Origin: a virus
Reading direction: 5' to 3' (one strand)
IMG/VR virus record: IMGVR_UViG_3300021952_000030
Span: 1-29,198 of that record
Length of the DNA stretch: 29,198 bases
A model generated the notes under the pieces. It searched no databases. It was not told where the DNA came from and saw only the letters and a list, made by a program, of their open reading frames with translations. Below, one piece after another: positions 1 to 7,022 of this stretch; position 1 is the stretch's first letter; every line of letters starts with the position of its first letter. The translations under genes were made by a program, and so were the position numbers.

Positions 1-14
1 GTCTCGCGTTCACC
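1..14. repeat. Terminal direct repeat, left copy (possible cos or circular overlap)
   Basis: The 14 bases GTCTCGCGTTCACC open the window and recur exactly as its last 14 bases. In the circular map they lie between the stop of the HTH gene (31) and the start of the first packaging gene (29141). That is the usual place for a cos site in phages with GpA-type terminases. End repair of a 5' overhang would give such a short repeat at both ends; a short circular assembly overlap would look the same. Confidence 0.8.
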
Positions 15-30
15 TGTTTCTGGGAGGGGG

Positions 31-408
31 TCAGGAGACTCCTTGACCTGTTGCATTTGATGATAACGGGTTGTTATTGTTTAATAATATCCGCTGTTCA
101 TGTAAAAACTGTTCATGCCCTTTTGCAACTATGTAAGCAACAGAACCGCGGGCCACACCGCAGGCCTTGGCGACATCTTCGAGTGTTAAACCACGGTCGC
201 GCAACACATATGCCTTCCGACATATTTCCGGTGTATGTACAGTAGTTGTCACGAGGTAGTCTGTTTCTGTGGTGTCGATGATATCACCATCCTCGTTGAC
301 CTTGACGCTGGCCGGGTACGACATCCACCCGCGTTTGACTGCTCGAGCAACGAGGAAGCGTGCTTCAGCCAGAAGCATTGCGTTGGTGATCGTGGTATGT
401 GTGATCAT
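31..408 (-). CDS. Helix-turn-helix protein, possible regulator
   Basis: A 125-residue protein. Residues 62-100 form a likely helix-turn-helix of the resolvase/Xre-like sort, with LTLEDVAKACGVARGSVAYI as its core. The first 60 residues have no recognised domain, and the tail after 105 is low complexity (an Asn run, then Ser/Gly). It is the last gene of the replication module; its ATG overlaps the stop of the zinc-finger gene as ATGA, so translation is probably coupled. A DNA-binding role near the iteron cluster is plausible. The target is unknown, and it could equally be a regulator of early or late transcription. Confidence 0.75.
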   Translation of the reverse strand: MITHTTITNAMLLAEARFLVARAVKRGWMSYPASVKVNEDGDIIDTTETDYLVTTTVHTPEICRKAYVLRDRGLTLEDVAKACGVARGSVAYIVAKGHEQFLHEQRILLNNNNPLSSNATGQGVS

Positions 409-710
409 AGAAGTGATGGTTGAATATGTACTGCGAAAGTGTGCTTCTGCTGTTTGTTACCGATGATAGCGAAGATGCGTTTGCGGTGTTGTGAGCCTGA
501 ATAGCCTGGATGACATACGCAAGCGAATCGGCCGTCATTCCAGATGATCAGGTGGTTCCCGCCTTTGTCCTGGCCGGCCTCGTGACAGGCAGGGCACCGG
601 CCAACAAAGCCACCCGATTGTTTGCGGAGGTTACCGACAAGGTTGAGCTGGAGGCCTGGAATGCCGTGGTCGACCTGTGGGGCGGATGGGGCGGATATTT
701 TGAAACTCAT
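405..710 (-). CDS. CHC2-like primase zinc-finger protein
   Basis: A 101-residue protein with a zinc-binding pattern like the DNA primase CHC2 domain: C39-P-A-C42-H43, then after about 20 residues C64-V-C66-H67. In DnaG-type primases this domain recognises template DNA. Here it is a separate small protein directly downstream of the Prim-Pol/SF3 gene, which has no such finger, so it probably acts as its partner. The start ATG at 710 follows the leader TACAACCACA, an A/C-rich type seen at many genes here. Two iteron copies (677-696) lie inside codons 5-12, so protein and DNA signal overlap. Confidence 0.75.
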   Translation of the reverse strand: MSFKISAPSAPQVDHGIPGLQLNLVGNLRKQSGGFVGRCPACHEAGQDKGGNHLIIWNDGRFACVCHPGYSGSQHRKRIFAIIGNKQQKHTFAVHIQPSLL

Positions 711-853
711 TGTGGTTGTAGATGCAGGATAGTCGATTTTTAGGAGCCATTAAGAGTTGGAAATTGCCGCCCCATCCGCCCCACATTTCATTTTCGTCAA
801 TGCTGGCGGGCCTAAAGTGTGGGGCGGATCTTTTTCGTATCCGCCCCACATTT
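677..853. repeat. Iteron/dyad cluster, candidate replication origin
   Basis: Six copies of a GGGGCGGAT-type element lie within 175 bases, in both orientations. Plus orientation: 677-687 (GTGGGGCGGAT), 688-696 (GGGGCGGAT) and 819-829 (GTGGGGCGGAT). Inverted: 766-775 (one mismatch), 774-784 and 839-849. A 15-base string, ATCCGCCCCACATTT, is identical at 774-788 and 839-853. The cluster spans the start of the zinc-finger gene, the 146-base gap 711-856, and reaches the stop codon of the primase-helicase at 857. Repeated sites beside a P4-type primase-helicase suggest initiator binding, as at iteron origins. The role is inferred. Confidence 0.6.
815..853. promoter_or_regulatory. Perfect long hairpin after the primase-helicase stop
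   Basis: AAGTGTGGGGCGGAT (815-829) pairs with ATCCGCCCCACATTT (839-853): a 15-base stem with one G-T pair and a 9-base loop. It starts 4 bases past the stop codon of the 665-residue gene in its direction of transcription. No T-run follows on the minus strand, so it is not a textbook intrinsic terminator. Its arms are iteron copies, so a DNA-level role such as an initiator site or origin dyad is as likely as an RNA role. Confidence 0.55.
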
Positions 854-856
854 GGG

Positions 857-2854
857 TCATTCGAGGTCGTTACAGGCTTCATCGAGGCGGTAGAGCATGA
901 CGCGGAGGTAGCCGCGGGTGCCTGAATCGTCACGGTCGGATCGGTTCAAGTGCTTGGTCGGGATGGCCTGGTGGACCTCGAGCATGAGCTCGGCAGCACG
1001 CCGTTGGAACTTCTTCTCAGGCTCGGAGGCCCACTCCTTGTTGCCGCACATCTGCAGGTAGGCTTGGAACAGTTCCTCGGTGCTGATGCTGTCCGCGGCC
1101 ATGCTGGTCGGCTTGATATGGTTGGTGATGAAGTAGCGGATCGAGTCGCTTTCTGACAGAAGGCTGTCGATGCGTGCCCGCTGCTTGGTGGTCACCGGGA
1201 ACGATCGGCCTTGTTTCAATACACGCTGTAGTGATTCAGCACCGGAAAGGAACCAGTTGAGAATACCGGGCCCCTCTTTATCAATCATCACATCGTGATA
1301 GTTTGGTATCACAGTTGACGGCTTAGGCTGTGAGAAGTCTAGCAGCAGCAGGCGACGAGACCATGCGCCGAGATCGCCCTGAACATTGACCCTTAACTTG
1401 CTATTGGCTGTGACAATAACATTCCAGTCGCCGATCAGTGTCTTAACACCGTTGCGGTTCTTGAACTCTGCGATGATACGGTCGCCGCCGGTCATGGCCT
1501 TGAGGAAGCTCGAGCCTTCGCAGGATAGAAAGTCCGGGGCCACATCGGCGCCGATCAAGAGTGTCTTGTCATGGAACAGGCCGGCCTCGAAGCGGCCGCC
1601 CAGGTGGTTGGTGCGGAGCTCGGAGCAGTTTTCGTCGCCGACGAGGCGCCGGACGACGCCGGCCACCGTCGACTTGCCGCCGCCTCCGGTGCCGGTCAGC
1701 AGCAGGATGACCTGTGGCTGGTTGCGTTGCAGGAGGGCCAGGCCGCCCCAGTGCTGCAGCATGAGCTGGTCTTCGGCCTCGGGCAGAGCGTGATCGAGGA
1801 AGGCCTGCCACATCGGGCTGGTGGCGCCTTCGACGTAGCGGATGGGCGTCTGGTTCCGAGACATCCACTCCGGCGAGAAGCCGTGCATCCCGTAGGGCGT
1901 GACGCGCAGGTCGACCATGACGTTCTCGGTGTGGACGATGGCGTCGGGGCGGTTGAATGGCGCCCGCTCGACCTGGAGCTGGGCGGCCAGGTCGATGACA
2001 GCATTCGAGAACTGCGCGGTCAGCTTGGGCAGGAGGCTGCGCAGGTGGGGCGCTGCCTGGTCGGCGGCGTGGTCAAGGATGACCTTGCGGGCCATGGCCA
2101 GCACCCGCTGGCCGACTTCTTCACGGGTCATGGACTGCCATATGCCGCGGTCGGTCAGGTAGAAGTAGAAGCAGCCGGTGACGGTATCGAAGAGAATGCG
2201 TTCCTTGGCAGCCAGGTAGGCTGCGAAGAATGGCGCCTGCAGGGTGCCGTTGCCCTGCTTTGAGAACACCCAAGGGTCGCCGTGTTGTTGCAGTAGCTCG
2301 GCGATGGCCTCGTTCTCGCCGGGCACCGGCCAGCCTTCGGGCCAGCGGATCTGGGAGAAGTCTAGGGTGATCGGCGGGTTGTCGACCAGCACGGTGTACT
2401 CGCAGCCGGAGGGGTGGGTTCCCTTGACGGTCGAGAGGTTGCCGGTGCTGCGCCATTCGTAGAGGGGGCGCCCGAGTTGCCGGCCGTTGACCTCGACCAT
2501 CTCGGTCGTGCTGCGGGCCGAGGAAGGGCCCGGGTAGGGCCCAGAGATGCGCACACCGATCTGGGCGCCGCGGCGGCCTCTCCACCGGGCGGTGGTCTTC
2601 AGCTTCGGGTTGACGGCGAGGAAGGCCTCGAGGCTCTGGTCATCGTCGAAGTCGATGGCACAGAACCCGCCGGAGTGCTCGCCCAGGCGCACGGCGATGT
2701 TCCCGTGCTCGAGCAGGGCCTGATAGGTGGACGCCGCGGTGCTCTGCAGGGTGTGCTGGGTGTACTTGACGAGCGGCACCTTGGTGCCCGGCCGGCACGG
2801 CACCAGGAATAGCGGCGTGCCGAGCCATTGCTCGATCTCATGGGTGGACATCAT
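857..2854 (-). CDS. Prim-Pol / SF3 helicase (phage/P4-type primase-helicase)
   Basis: A 665-residue replication initiator. The N-terminal third resembles the archaeo-eukaryotic Prim-Pol domain: a basic GTKVPL stretch near 23-28, the acidic metal motif D68-F-D70, and a GTHPSG-Y segment near 145-153 typical of Prim-Pol. The C-terminal half is a D5/SF3 helicase: Walker A GTGGGGKS at 388-395, a Walker-B-like strand ending in IGAD near 434-437, and the SF3 sensor segment VTANS at 481-485. Such proteins prime DNA and unwind it as a hexamer at an origin. The gene starts with two ATGs 10 bases after the helicase stop. It lies next to the iteron cluster and a separate zinc finger, its likely site and partner. 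Confidence 0.9.
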   Translation of the reverse strand: MMSTHEIEQWLGTPLFLVPCRPGTKVPLVKYTQHTLQSTAASTYQALLEHGNIAVRLGEHSGGFCAIDFDDDQSLEAFLAVNPKLKTTARWRGRRGAQIGVRISGPYPGPSSARSTTEMVEVNGRQLGRPLYEWRSTGNLSTVKGTHPSGCEYTVLVDNPPITLDFSQIRWPEGWPVPGENEAIAELLQQHGDPWVFSKQGNGTLQAPFFAAYLAAKERILFDTVTGCFYFYLTDRGIWQSMTREEVGQRVLAMARKVILDHAADQAAPHLRSLLPKLTAQFSNAVIDLAAQLQVERAPFNRPDAIVHTENVMVDLRVTPYGMHGFSPEWMSRNQTPIRYVEGATSPMWQAFLDHALPEAEDQLMLQHWGGLALLQRNQPQVILLLTGTGGGGKSTVAGVVRRLVGDENCSELRTNHLGGRFEAGLFHDKTLLIGADVAPDFLSCEGSSFLKAMTGGDRIIAEFKNRNGVKTLIGDWNVIVTANSKLRVNVQGDLGAWSRRLLLLDFSQPKPSTVIPNYHDVMIDKEGPGILNWFLSGAESLQRVLKQGRSFPVTTKQRARIDSLLSESDSIRYFITNHIKPTSMAADSISTEELFQAYLQMCGNKEWASEPEKKFQRRAAELMLEVHQAIPTKHLNRSDRDDSGTRGYLRVMLYRLDEACNDLE

Positions 2855-2863
2855 ATCGGGAAA

Positions 2864-4135
2864 TCAGGTCAGCGGTTCGCGGCGTTCAAAGCGGATGGCC
2901 TCCTCGCTGATGAACCAGCCCTTGGGCCATTCCTTCAGGTGTAGTCCGCCCAGCGTCCTGACTCGGCTCAGGGCCACATAGCCTTGCCCAGGCTCTCGGG
3001 CCGCCCGGATGTCGATGTAGGCTGCGTCGAGAGTCAGGCCTTGGGCACGGTGTATCGTCATGGCGTAGGCGAGGCGGAGCGGATATTGCCACACGGTGAC
3101 GCCCAACGTCTCGAAAAACCATTTCCTTAACCCCACCGAAATCGTTTTTCCGCGGGTGTAGACGTCGATGGTTTCACCGCATTTGCCGGTCACGAACCCG
3201 ATCTGGCCATTGGCGAACCCGGCCTCCGCGTCATTCGCGGTGAACATCACGGCCGCCCCTATCTTGATCTGGAGCACCCGTGGCGTGCTCATGTTCTTGG
3301 TGGCGAAGTCGATGGCCTGTGCCACGCCTTTGGTGCGTGCCTCGACGGTGATCAGCTCGCCGGTGACGGTCTCGAGGCGGTAGCTGTTCCATTTGTCGAC
3401 CTGGGCGTTATGGGTCAGGAGGTGAGTGATCTCGGCCTTGGGGAACCAGGAGACGCGGGAGCGCAGCACGTCGGCGTCGGTCTTGGCCAGCTTACCGATT
3501 CGGAACCCGCTGAGTGCCTGGACAAACAGCCTGTCGTCCTGGCGCCGGACGGTCTCGAGCTTGATCGTCTTAAAGTCGGCCTCGGTCCAGGCATCGGAGC
3601 GGAAGGCCCAGTCGTAGGGCTTCGACTGGTCGATGCGCACCGGCGGTAGCTGTAGGAAGTCACCGAGCACGATCACCTGCAGCCCGCCGAACGGCCGGGC
3701 ATCATCTCGGAGCAGCTTCAGCCAGAAGTTGAGGAAATCGAATTGGCGCCCGGCCATCATGCTGATCTCGTCGATCACGAGGATCTCGGCTTCCTCGACC
3801 CGCTTACGGGCGTTGTGGATGGTTGGCTGATCGAACAGGCGTGTTGCGGCCTGGTCGAAGGTCTCGTTGTCGCCTGGCCCAAGCTGCATCCCGCACCAGC
3901 GGTGCACCGTGGTGCCTCCGATGTTGAGTGCTGCGATGCCTGTGGGGGCGGTGATGGCGACGTTCTTGGTGGTCTCGATCTGGTGCAGGAATTGCCGCAG
4001 CAGGTAGGACTTGCCGGTGCCGGCCTGCCCGGTCAGGAACACGTTCCCTCCGGTGGTCGCCCATGTGATGAACCGGGATTCTGGTGTGAACTCCGGGAAG
4101 TCGGTGTCGATAACCGGACAGGTGGCTGGTATCAT
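2864..4135 (-). CDS. Pif1/Dda-like SF1B DNA helicase
   Basis: A 423-residue ATPase of helicase superfamily 1B. Walker A is GQAGTGKS at 36-43, followed by TAPTGIAALNIGG-TTVH (motif Ia, 62-78), Walker B DE at 122-123, and motif III VLGDFLQLPPV near 155-165. The C-terminal end carries motifs V and VI as TIHRAQGLTLD and YVALSRV. Pif1-like helicases unwind DNA 5' to 3' and clear barriers ahead of replication; phage Dda is an example. The length suits a compact phage version without extra domains. Its start lies 1 base past the stop of the exonuclease gene, so the two are likely co-translated. Confidence 0.92.
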   Translation of the reverse strand: MIPATCPVIDTDFPEFTPESRFITWATTGGNVFLTGQAGTGKSYLLRQFLHQIETTKNVAITAPTGIAALNIGGTTVHRWCGMQLGPGDNETFDQAATRLFDQPTIHNARKRVEEAEILVIDEISMMAGRQFDFLNFWLKLLRDDARPFGGLQVIVLGDFLQLPPVRIDQSKPYDWAFRSDAWTEADFKTIKLETVRRQDDRLFVQALSGFRIGKLAKTDADVLRSRVSWFPKAEITHLLTHNAQVDKWNSYRLETVTGELITVEARTKGVAQAIDFATKNMSTPRVLQIKIGAAVMFTANDAEAGFANGQIGFVTGKCGETIDVYTRGKTISVGLRKWFFETLGVTVWQYPLRLAYAMTIHRAQGLTLDAAYIDIRAAREPGQGYVALSRVRTLGGLHLKEWPKGWFISEEAIRFERREPLT

Positions 4136-4136
4136 A

Positions 4137-4802
4137 TCAATAGAGCTCGGGGCAGAGCACGTCGTGCACCTTCTGCGTCAGCTCGACATCCTGCAGGGCG
4201 TAAGTGATGGCGGCGTCCCGATCCCGTAGCCACAGGTCGGAGAAATCGGCGCCGCTGCCTGTTTTCTCGCCGAGTTTCAGGTGCCGGCAGATTGCCGACA
4301 GGCTGCCGTGGGCCCGGTTGTCTCCAAGCTGCCAGATCTCCCGGAGGTCGACGATCAGGTCGTTCCAGTAACGGCCGTGCCGGAGCCAGTAAGGCGGCGT
4401 CACCCGGTGCTTCCAGGAGCGCTTGTAGAGGAATGGAAGATCGAAGGCCTTGGTGTTGAACCCGACCAGTCGGGGCTGGCGCTCGAACCCGGCAACGATC
4501 TTCCACCATTGCACCAGCATTTCCTTCTCGCCGTCGGCATCGGCGCACAGTACCCGGGCCTTCTCGCCGGGCACCTTGTATCCGATGCATAACACCTGGC
4601 CGCTCAAGGCATCGAGAGCTGCATTCTTGATGTAGTCGCTGACATGGTTCTCCTCGGCCTTCTGGATCTTCTCGGCGATCAGGTCGGGATTCTTGATGTT
4701 GCCGAGTTTGACCTGTGACGGGTCGAACGGCGGGATGACGAGTTCGGTCCGCGGTAACGGGCCGGTCTCGATGTCGAAGATGATGATGGGATTAGCGGGC
4801 AT
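4137..4802 (-). CDS. DEDDy 3'-5' exonuclease (DnaQ-like fold)
   Basis: A 221-residue nuclease. Exo I is FDIET with D10 and E12, exo II is GFNTKAFD with N116 and D121, and exo III is Y201-A-L-Q-D205, making it the DEDDy type found in DNA polymerase proofreading domains and stand-alone phage exonucleases. I chose the ATG at 4802, which follows the leader TTTCACACCATTACT; a longer reading would need a TTG and adds no conserved sequence. There is no polymerase domain in the ORF. It could proofread for the Prim-Pol or the host polymerase, or process ends. The 78 bases upstream (4803-4880) hold two GCGCATC copies and no visible gene. Confidence 0.88.
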   Translation of the reverse strand: MPANPIIIFDIETGPLPRTELVIPPFDPSQVKLGNIKNPDLIAEKIQKAEENHVSDYIKNAALDALSGQVLCIGYKVPGEKARVLCADADGEKEMLVQWWKIVAGFERQPRLVGFNTKAFDLPFLYKRSWKHRVTPPYWLRHGRYWNDLIVDLREIWQLGDNRAHGSLSAICRHLKLGEKTGSGADFSDLWLRDRDAAITYALQDVELTQKVHDVLCPELY

Positions 4803-4880
4803 AGTAATGGTGTGAAATGTGGAAAGTGTGATGCGCGTTTGTCCGCCGATGCGCGCCCCCGGCAAAGAACCATGAGTCCT

Positions 4881-5282
4881 TCAGCAACGGGCTGAAGAAA
4901 GTGTCTTGCCGCAGTGCGGGCAGATGCTGAGCTGGTACACGGGCTCGACGCCCAGCCAGTCGCAGATCTCGTGATATGTCTTCACACCGAAATTGGCAAC
5001 ACAGCCTGGCCGGATGTGGCCTTTGTTGAAGAGATCGAGAGCCTCGTCACGATTGCGGATGCCGATGGCCTCGATGAACCCGAGGCACCGGACGGTGAAT
5101 GGATAGCCCCACTCGGCCATGATGGCCTCGCGCCGGCCGTACTCCCGGAGGATCTGGTCGATGCGCTGCTTGGTCAGATTGAACCGAGCGGCGATCTGAT
5201 GCAGCTTGAGCCCTTCGTTGCGTAGCGCCAGCACCTGCGGGATCAGCTCGTCGGTCTTCTGCTGTGGTTTGCGTCCAGCCAT
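4881..5282 (-). CDS. HTH + RNA polymerase alpha-CTD-like protein with C-terminal Cys cluster
   Basis: A 133-residue protein with three parts. Residues 24-48 form a helix-turn-helix (LKLHQIAARFNLTKQRIDQIL), like a resolvase or sigma region 4 helix pair. Residues 60-113 read like the helix-hairpin-helix C-terminal domain of RNA polymerase alpha: FTVRCLGFIEAIGI, then a GHIRPG turn, then NFGVKTYHEICDWLG, which parallels the alpha motif of NFG-K-S-EI-L. Residues 121-133 (CPHC and a terminal C) may bind metal. The family resemblance comes from reading the sequence, not from a search. It could contact promoters or host polymerase. The start ATG has the leader TGATCACACA. Confidence 0.7.
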   Translation of the reverse strand: MAGRKPQQKTDELIPQVLALRNEGLKLHQIAARFNLTKQRIDQILREYGRREAIMAEWGYPFTVRCLGFIEAIGIRNRDEALDLFNKGHIRPGCVANFGVKTYHEICDWLGVEPVYQLSICPHCGKTLSSARC

Positions 5283-5289
5283 TGTGTGA

Positions 5290-6060
5290 TCAGTAAGGGA
5301 TTTCGTCGGAATCCTGATCAGCCGCCTCGGTGGCGAACTTGGCCTGATACCAGTCGAGCGCCTTGATCAGCCGGCGGTCGTCCGCGGTGGTTTTCTCCTG
5401 AGCCTTGGTCTTTGGCAGCCAGTGCTCGATGAGGGCTCCGATGGCTTCCTCGGTCATCTCGCGCAGCTCGACGCCCTTGTGCTTGCCGACGTGCACCTTG
5501 GTCTTCGAGAGATCGGTCTCCTCCTGGTTGTCTTGGCTGCCCGAGGTCTTCCGGTAGCTGGTGTCGCTGCCTTCGGTGGCCTGCGTGCTGCCGTCCTTGG
5601 CCGGCCTGTCCTGCAAGCGCACCCACAGGCCCGAGGCCTGCAGAGCCTCACCGGTCTTGTGCGGCGTGATGAGCTTGATGTTGGCGAACGTCTTGGACCC
5701 GTCCTGGCTCTGCTCGTGGACGATGACGACATTGGCCGGGCGCCCGATGAGCTGGTCGAGATCGAGGCTGCTGGTCTCCTGATCGGTGAGTTTGCGCCCG
5801 AACCAATCGCGCAGGAACTTGGTCAGGCCCGCCTTCTCGTGAAGGCTCGGTGTCATGGGGGCGGTCATGACCACCCAGGGCTGTGCCGGGTTACGGCTTT
5901 TGTCGATGAGATCGAGCTCGAAGGCGATCTTGAACTTCTCCTTGGTGCCGTACTGCGTTTCGTAGGGCTTGAGCGGCGTGATATCCACGCATACAGCGCG
6001 GCCATTGTATTCGGGGCACGGGGCGTAATCCTTGCCACCTGTTTTTCCACTTACGATCAT
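5290..6060 (-). CDS. SSB-like single-stranded DNA-binding protein
   Basis: A 256-residue protein. Residues 15-135 look like a phage OB-fold ssDNA-binding domain of alternating strands, with a central WVVMTAPMTPSLHEKAGLTKFL helix insert. Residues 150-185 are a Ser/Thr/Gln-rich linker. Residues 189-240 hold a KVHVGKHKG motif with helices, resembling the small GKYKG domain found after some exonucleases (DUF3820-like). The last residues DSDEIPY copy the acidic tip ending in P-aromatic through which bacterial SSB recruits partners. It lies within the replication genes. The assignment rests on architecture, not on a catalytic motif. Confidence 0.72.
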   Translation of the reverse strand: MIVSGKTGGKDYAPCPEYNGRAVCVDITPLKPYETQYGTKEKFKIAFELDLIDKSRNPAQPWVVMTAPMTPSLHEKAGLTKFLRDWFGRKLTDQETSSLDLDQLIGRPANVVIVHEQSQDGSKTFANIKLITPHKTGEALQASGLWVRLQDRPAKDGSTQATEGSDTSYRKTSGSQDNQEETDLSKTKVHVGKHKGVELREMTEEAIGALIEHWLPKTKAQEKTTADDRRLIKALDWYQAKFATEAADQDSDEIPY

Positions 6061-6093
6061 GTTTTCGTCTTACGTTGTGTTGTTGTTGTTGTG

Positions 6094-6288
6094 TTATTTC
6101 GAGGCTTTCTCGACCTCGGAAAGTTGTTGTGCCATACGGGCGTAGTTCGCCCAGTAGTCCGGGAAGGCATCCCGCAGCTTCTTCAGGTTCACAGGGTCTG
6201 CAGCCAGTGCCGCGGCGCCCAAGGCACGCACGAAGCTGCCGCCGTACTCCTGCATCGTCCTGGCCACATCTCGGTCGGTGACGTTCAC
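6094..6288 (-). CDS. Small conserved-looking phage protein
   Basis: A 64-residue protein starting with GTG that overlaps the previous stop as GTGA; AAAGGG sits 6 bases upstream. It is helical, with a core of VNLKKLRDAFPDYWANYARM and a Gly-Gly-Ala-rich segment before it. This shape recurs in small early phage proteins, but I cannot name a function. No catalytic or metal motif is visible. Position between the small-gene cluster and the SSB suggests an early role. Confidence 0.7.
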   Translation of the reverse strand: MNVTDRDVARTMQEYGGSFVRALGAAALAADPVNLKKLRDAFPDYWANYARMAQQLSEVEKASK

Positions 6289-6434
6289 TTGGTTCCCTTT
6301 CCGCGTTTGCGCGTCCAGTAGGACGTGTATTCCATCTTCTTGGCCTTGCTGGCCGCCACGATCTCGGTGATCTCGCCCTTGCGGAAGCGGTAATGGCCTG
6401 TGCCTTCGTGTCTAAGTTTGTCTGCTCGGTTCAT
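6285..6434 (-). CDS. Small basic protein, unknown function
   Basis: A 49-residue ORF beginning MNRADKLRHEGTGHYRFRKG and ending WTRKRGKGTK. It overlaps both neighbours by 4 bases (ATGA upstream, GTGA downstream), which is strong context evidence that it is translated. It is highly basic and may bind nucleic acid. No domain recognised. Confidence 0.65.
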   Translation of the reverse strand: MNRADKLRHEGTGHYRFRKGEITEIVAASKAKKMEYTSYWTRKRGKGTK

Positions 6435-6649
6435 ACCTTCTCTGTGAGTGATCGGATGTATCGGTTCCGTTCCTTCGGTTTGACGTTGATGAGGTATTGG
6501 ATGGCCATACAGGCGTTGATGCTGGCGGTGTGTTCCCAGTCCTCCTTCTTGTCGTAGTACTCATGCCACCGCTCGCTGGGTGCTACGATGACTTGTCCTG
6601 TCTTCTTGTTTTTGAACACGAATGCGGCGGGGCCGATGGGTACGTTCAT
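6431..6649 (-). CDS. Hypothetical protein
   Basis: A 72-residue protein. The ATG at 6649 overlaps the stop of the zinc-ribbon ORF (ATGA) and has GAGG 5 bases upstream, which is why I reject the longer upstream reading that would run through that ORF. The centre contains SERWHEYYDKKEDWEHTAS and ends in a basic KPKERNRYIRS segment. No recognised family. Confidence 0.68.
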   Translation of the reverse strand: MNVPIGPAAFVFKNKKTGQVIVAPSERWHEYYDKKEDWEHTASINACMAIQYLINVKPKERNRYIRSLTEKV

Positions 6650-6759
6650 ATCTTCCTCACCTTCTCCCGATGCTTGCATATCGTGCAGACGTAGGTTTTT
6701 CCGCTCTTGGAGATGACAGCCACTCGGAAGCATCGCTCGCATTGGATGGTATCGCTCAC
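6646..6759 (-). CDS. Tiny zinc-ribbon protein (37 residues)
   Basis: A 37-residue ORF starting with GTG that overlaps the preceding stop (GTGA) with GGAGA 7 bases upstream, and whose stop overlaps the next ATG. It holds two CxxC pairs, C7-E-R-C10 and C25-T-I-C28, spaced 14 residues apart, the pattern of a minimal zinc ribbon. The rest is basic. It may bind DNA or RNA polymerase; no function is known to me. Its length is below most gene-calling limits. Confidence 0.7.
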   Translation of the reverse strand: MSDTIQCERCFRVAVISKSGKTYVCTICKHREKVRKI

Positions 6760-7022
6760 GGATTTGTCTCCACTCGTTCACGCCCGAGAGCCTCACGCGC
6801 ATCGTCTCGGACGTAGTTGTTCACGGCGTAGCCCAGATCCTCCGGATCTAGGAATCGGTTGATGAATGACTCAGTTCGATTGATCTGATCCATGTAATGC
6901 TTCCGCTCACCTTCGAGCTTGTCCCACAGAGCGCGGAGACGGTTTTCGAGTTCGGTGACGTACTTTTCGCGTTCTCTCAAAGAGTTCTGAAGCGATTCAA
7001 TTTCCTGAAGATGCAAGCTCAC
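6756..7022 (-). CDS. Coiled-coil protein
   Basis: An 88-residue protein beginning at a GTG that shares GTGA with the preceding stop, with AAGGAGG 7 bases upstream (7030-7036). Residues 1-50 are a heptad-rich coiled coil (LQEIESLQNSLREREKYVTE onwards). The C-terminal part LDPEDLGYAVNNYVRDDA may be a small helical domain. It follows two related coiled-coil ORFs and may multimerise with them. Function unknown. Confidence 0.68.
   Translation of the reverse strand: MSLHLQEIESLQNSLREREKYVTELENRLRALWDKLEGERKHYMDQINRTESFINRFLDPEDLGYAVNNYVRDDAREALGRERVETNP

Noticed and set aside
4803-4880. Extending the exonuclease gene upstream to 4865
   Set aside because: The start would be TTG and the added residues show no conservation-like pattern; ATG 4802 has the usual A/C-rich leader and leaves the exo I motif near the N-terminus.
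5422-6321. Plus-strand open frame of 299 codons opposite the SSB-like gene
   Set aside because: Shadow of real minus-strand genes that are linked by stop-start overlaps; the product is Leu/Val/Gly-rich with no motif.
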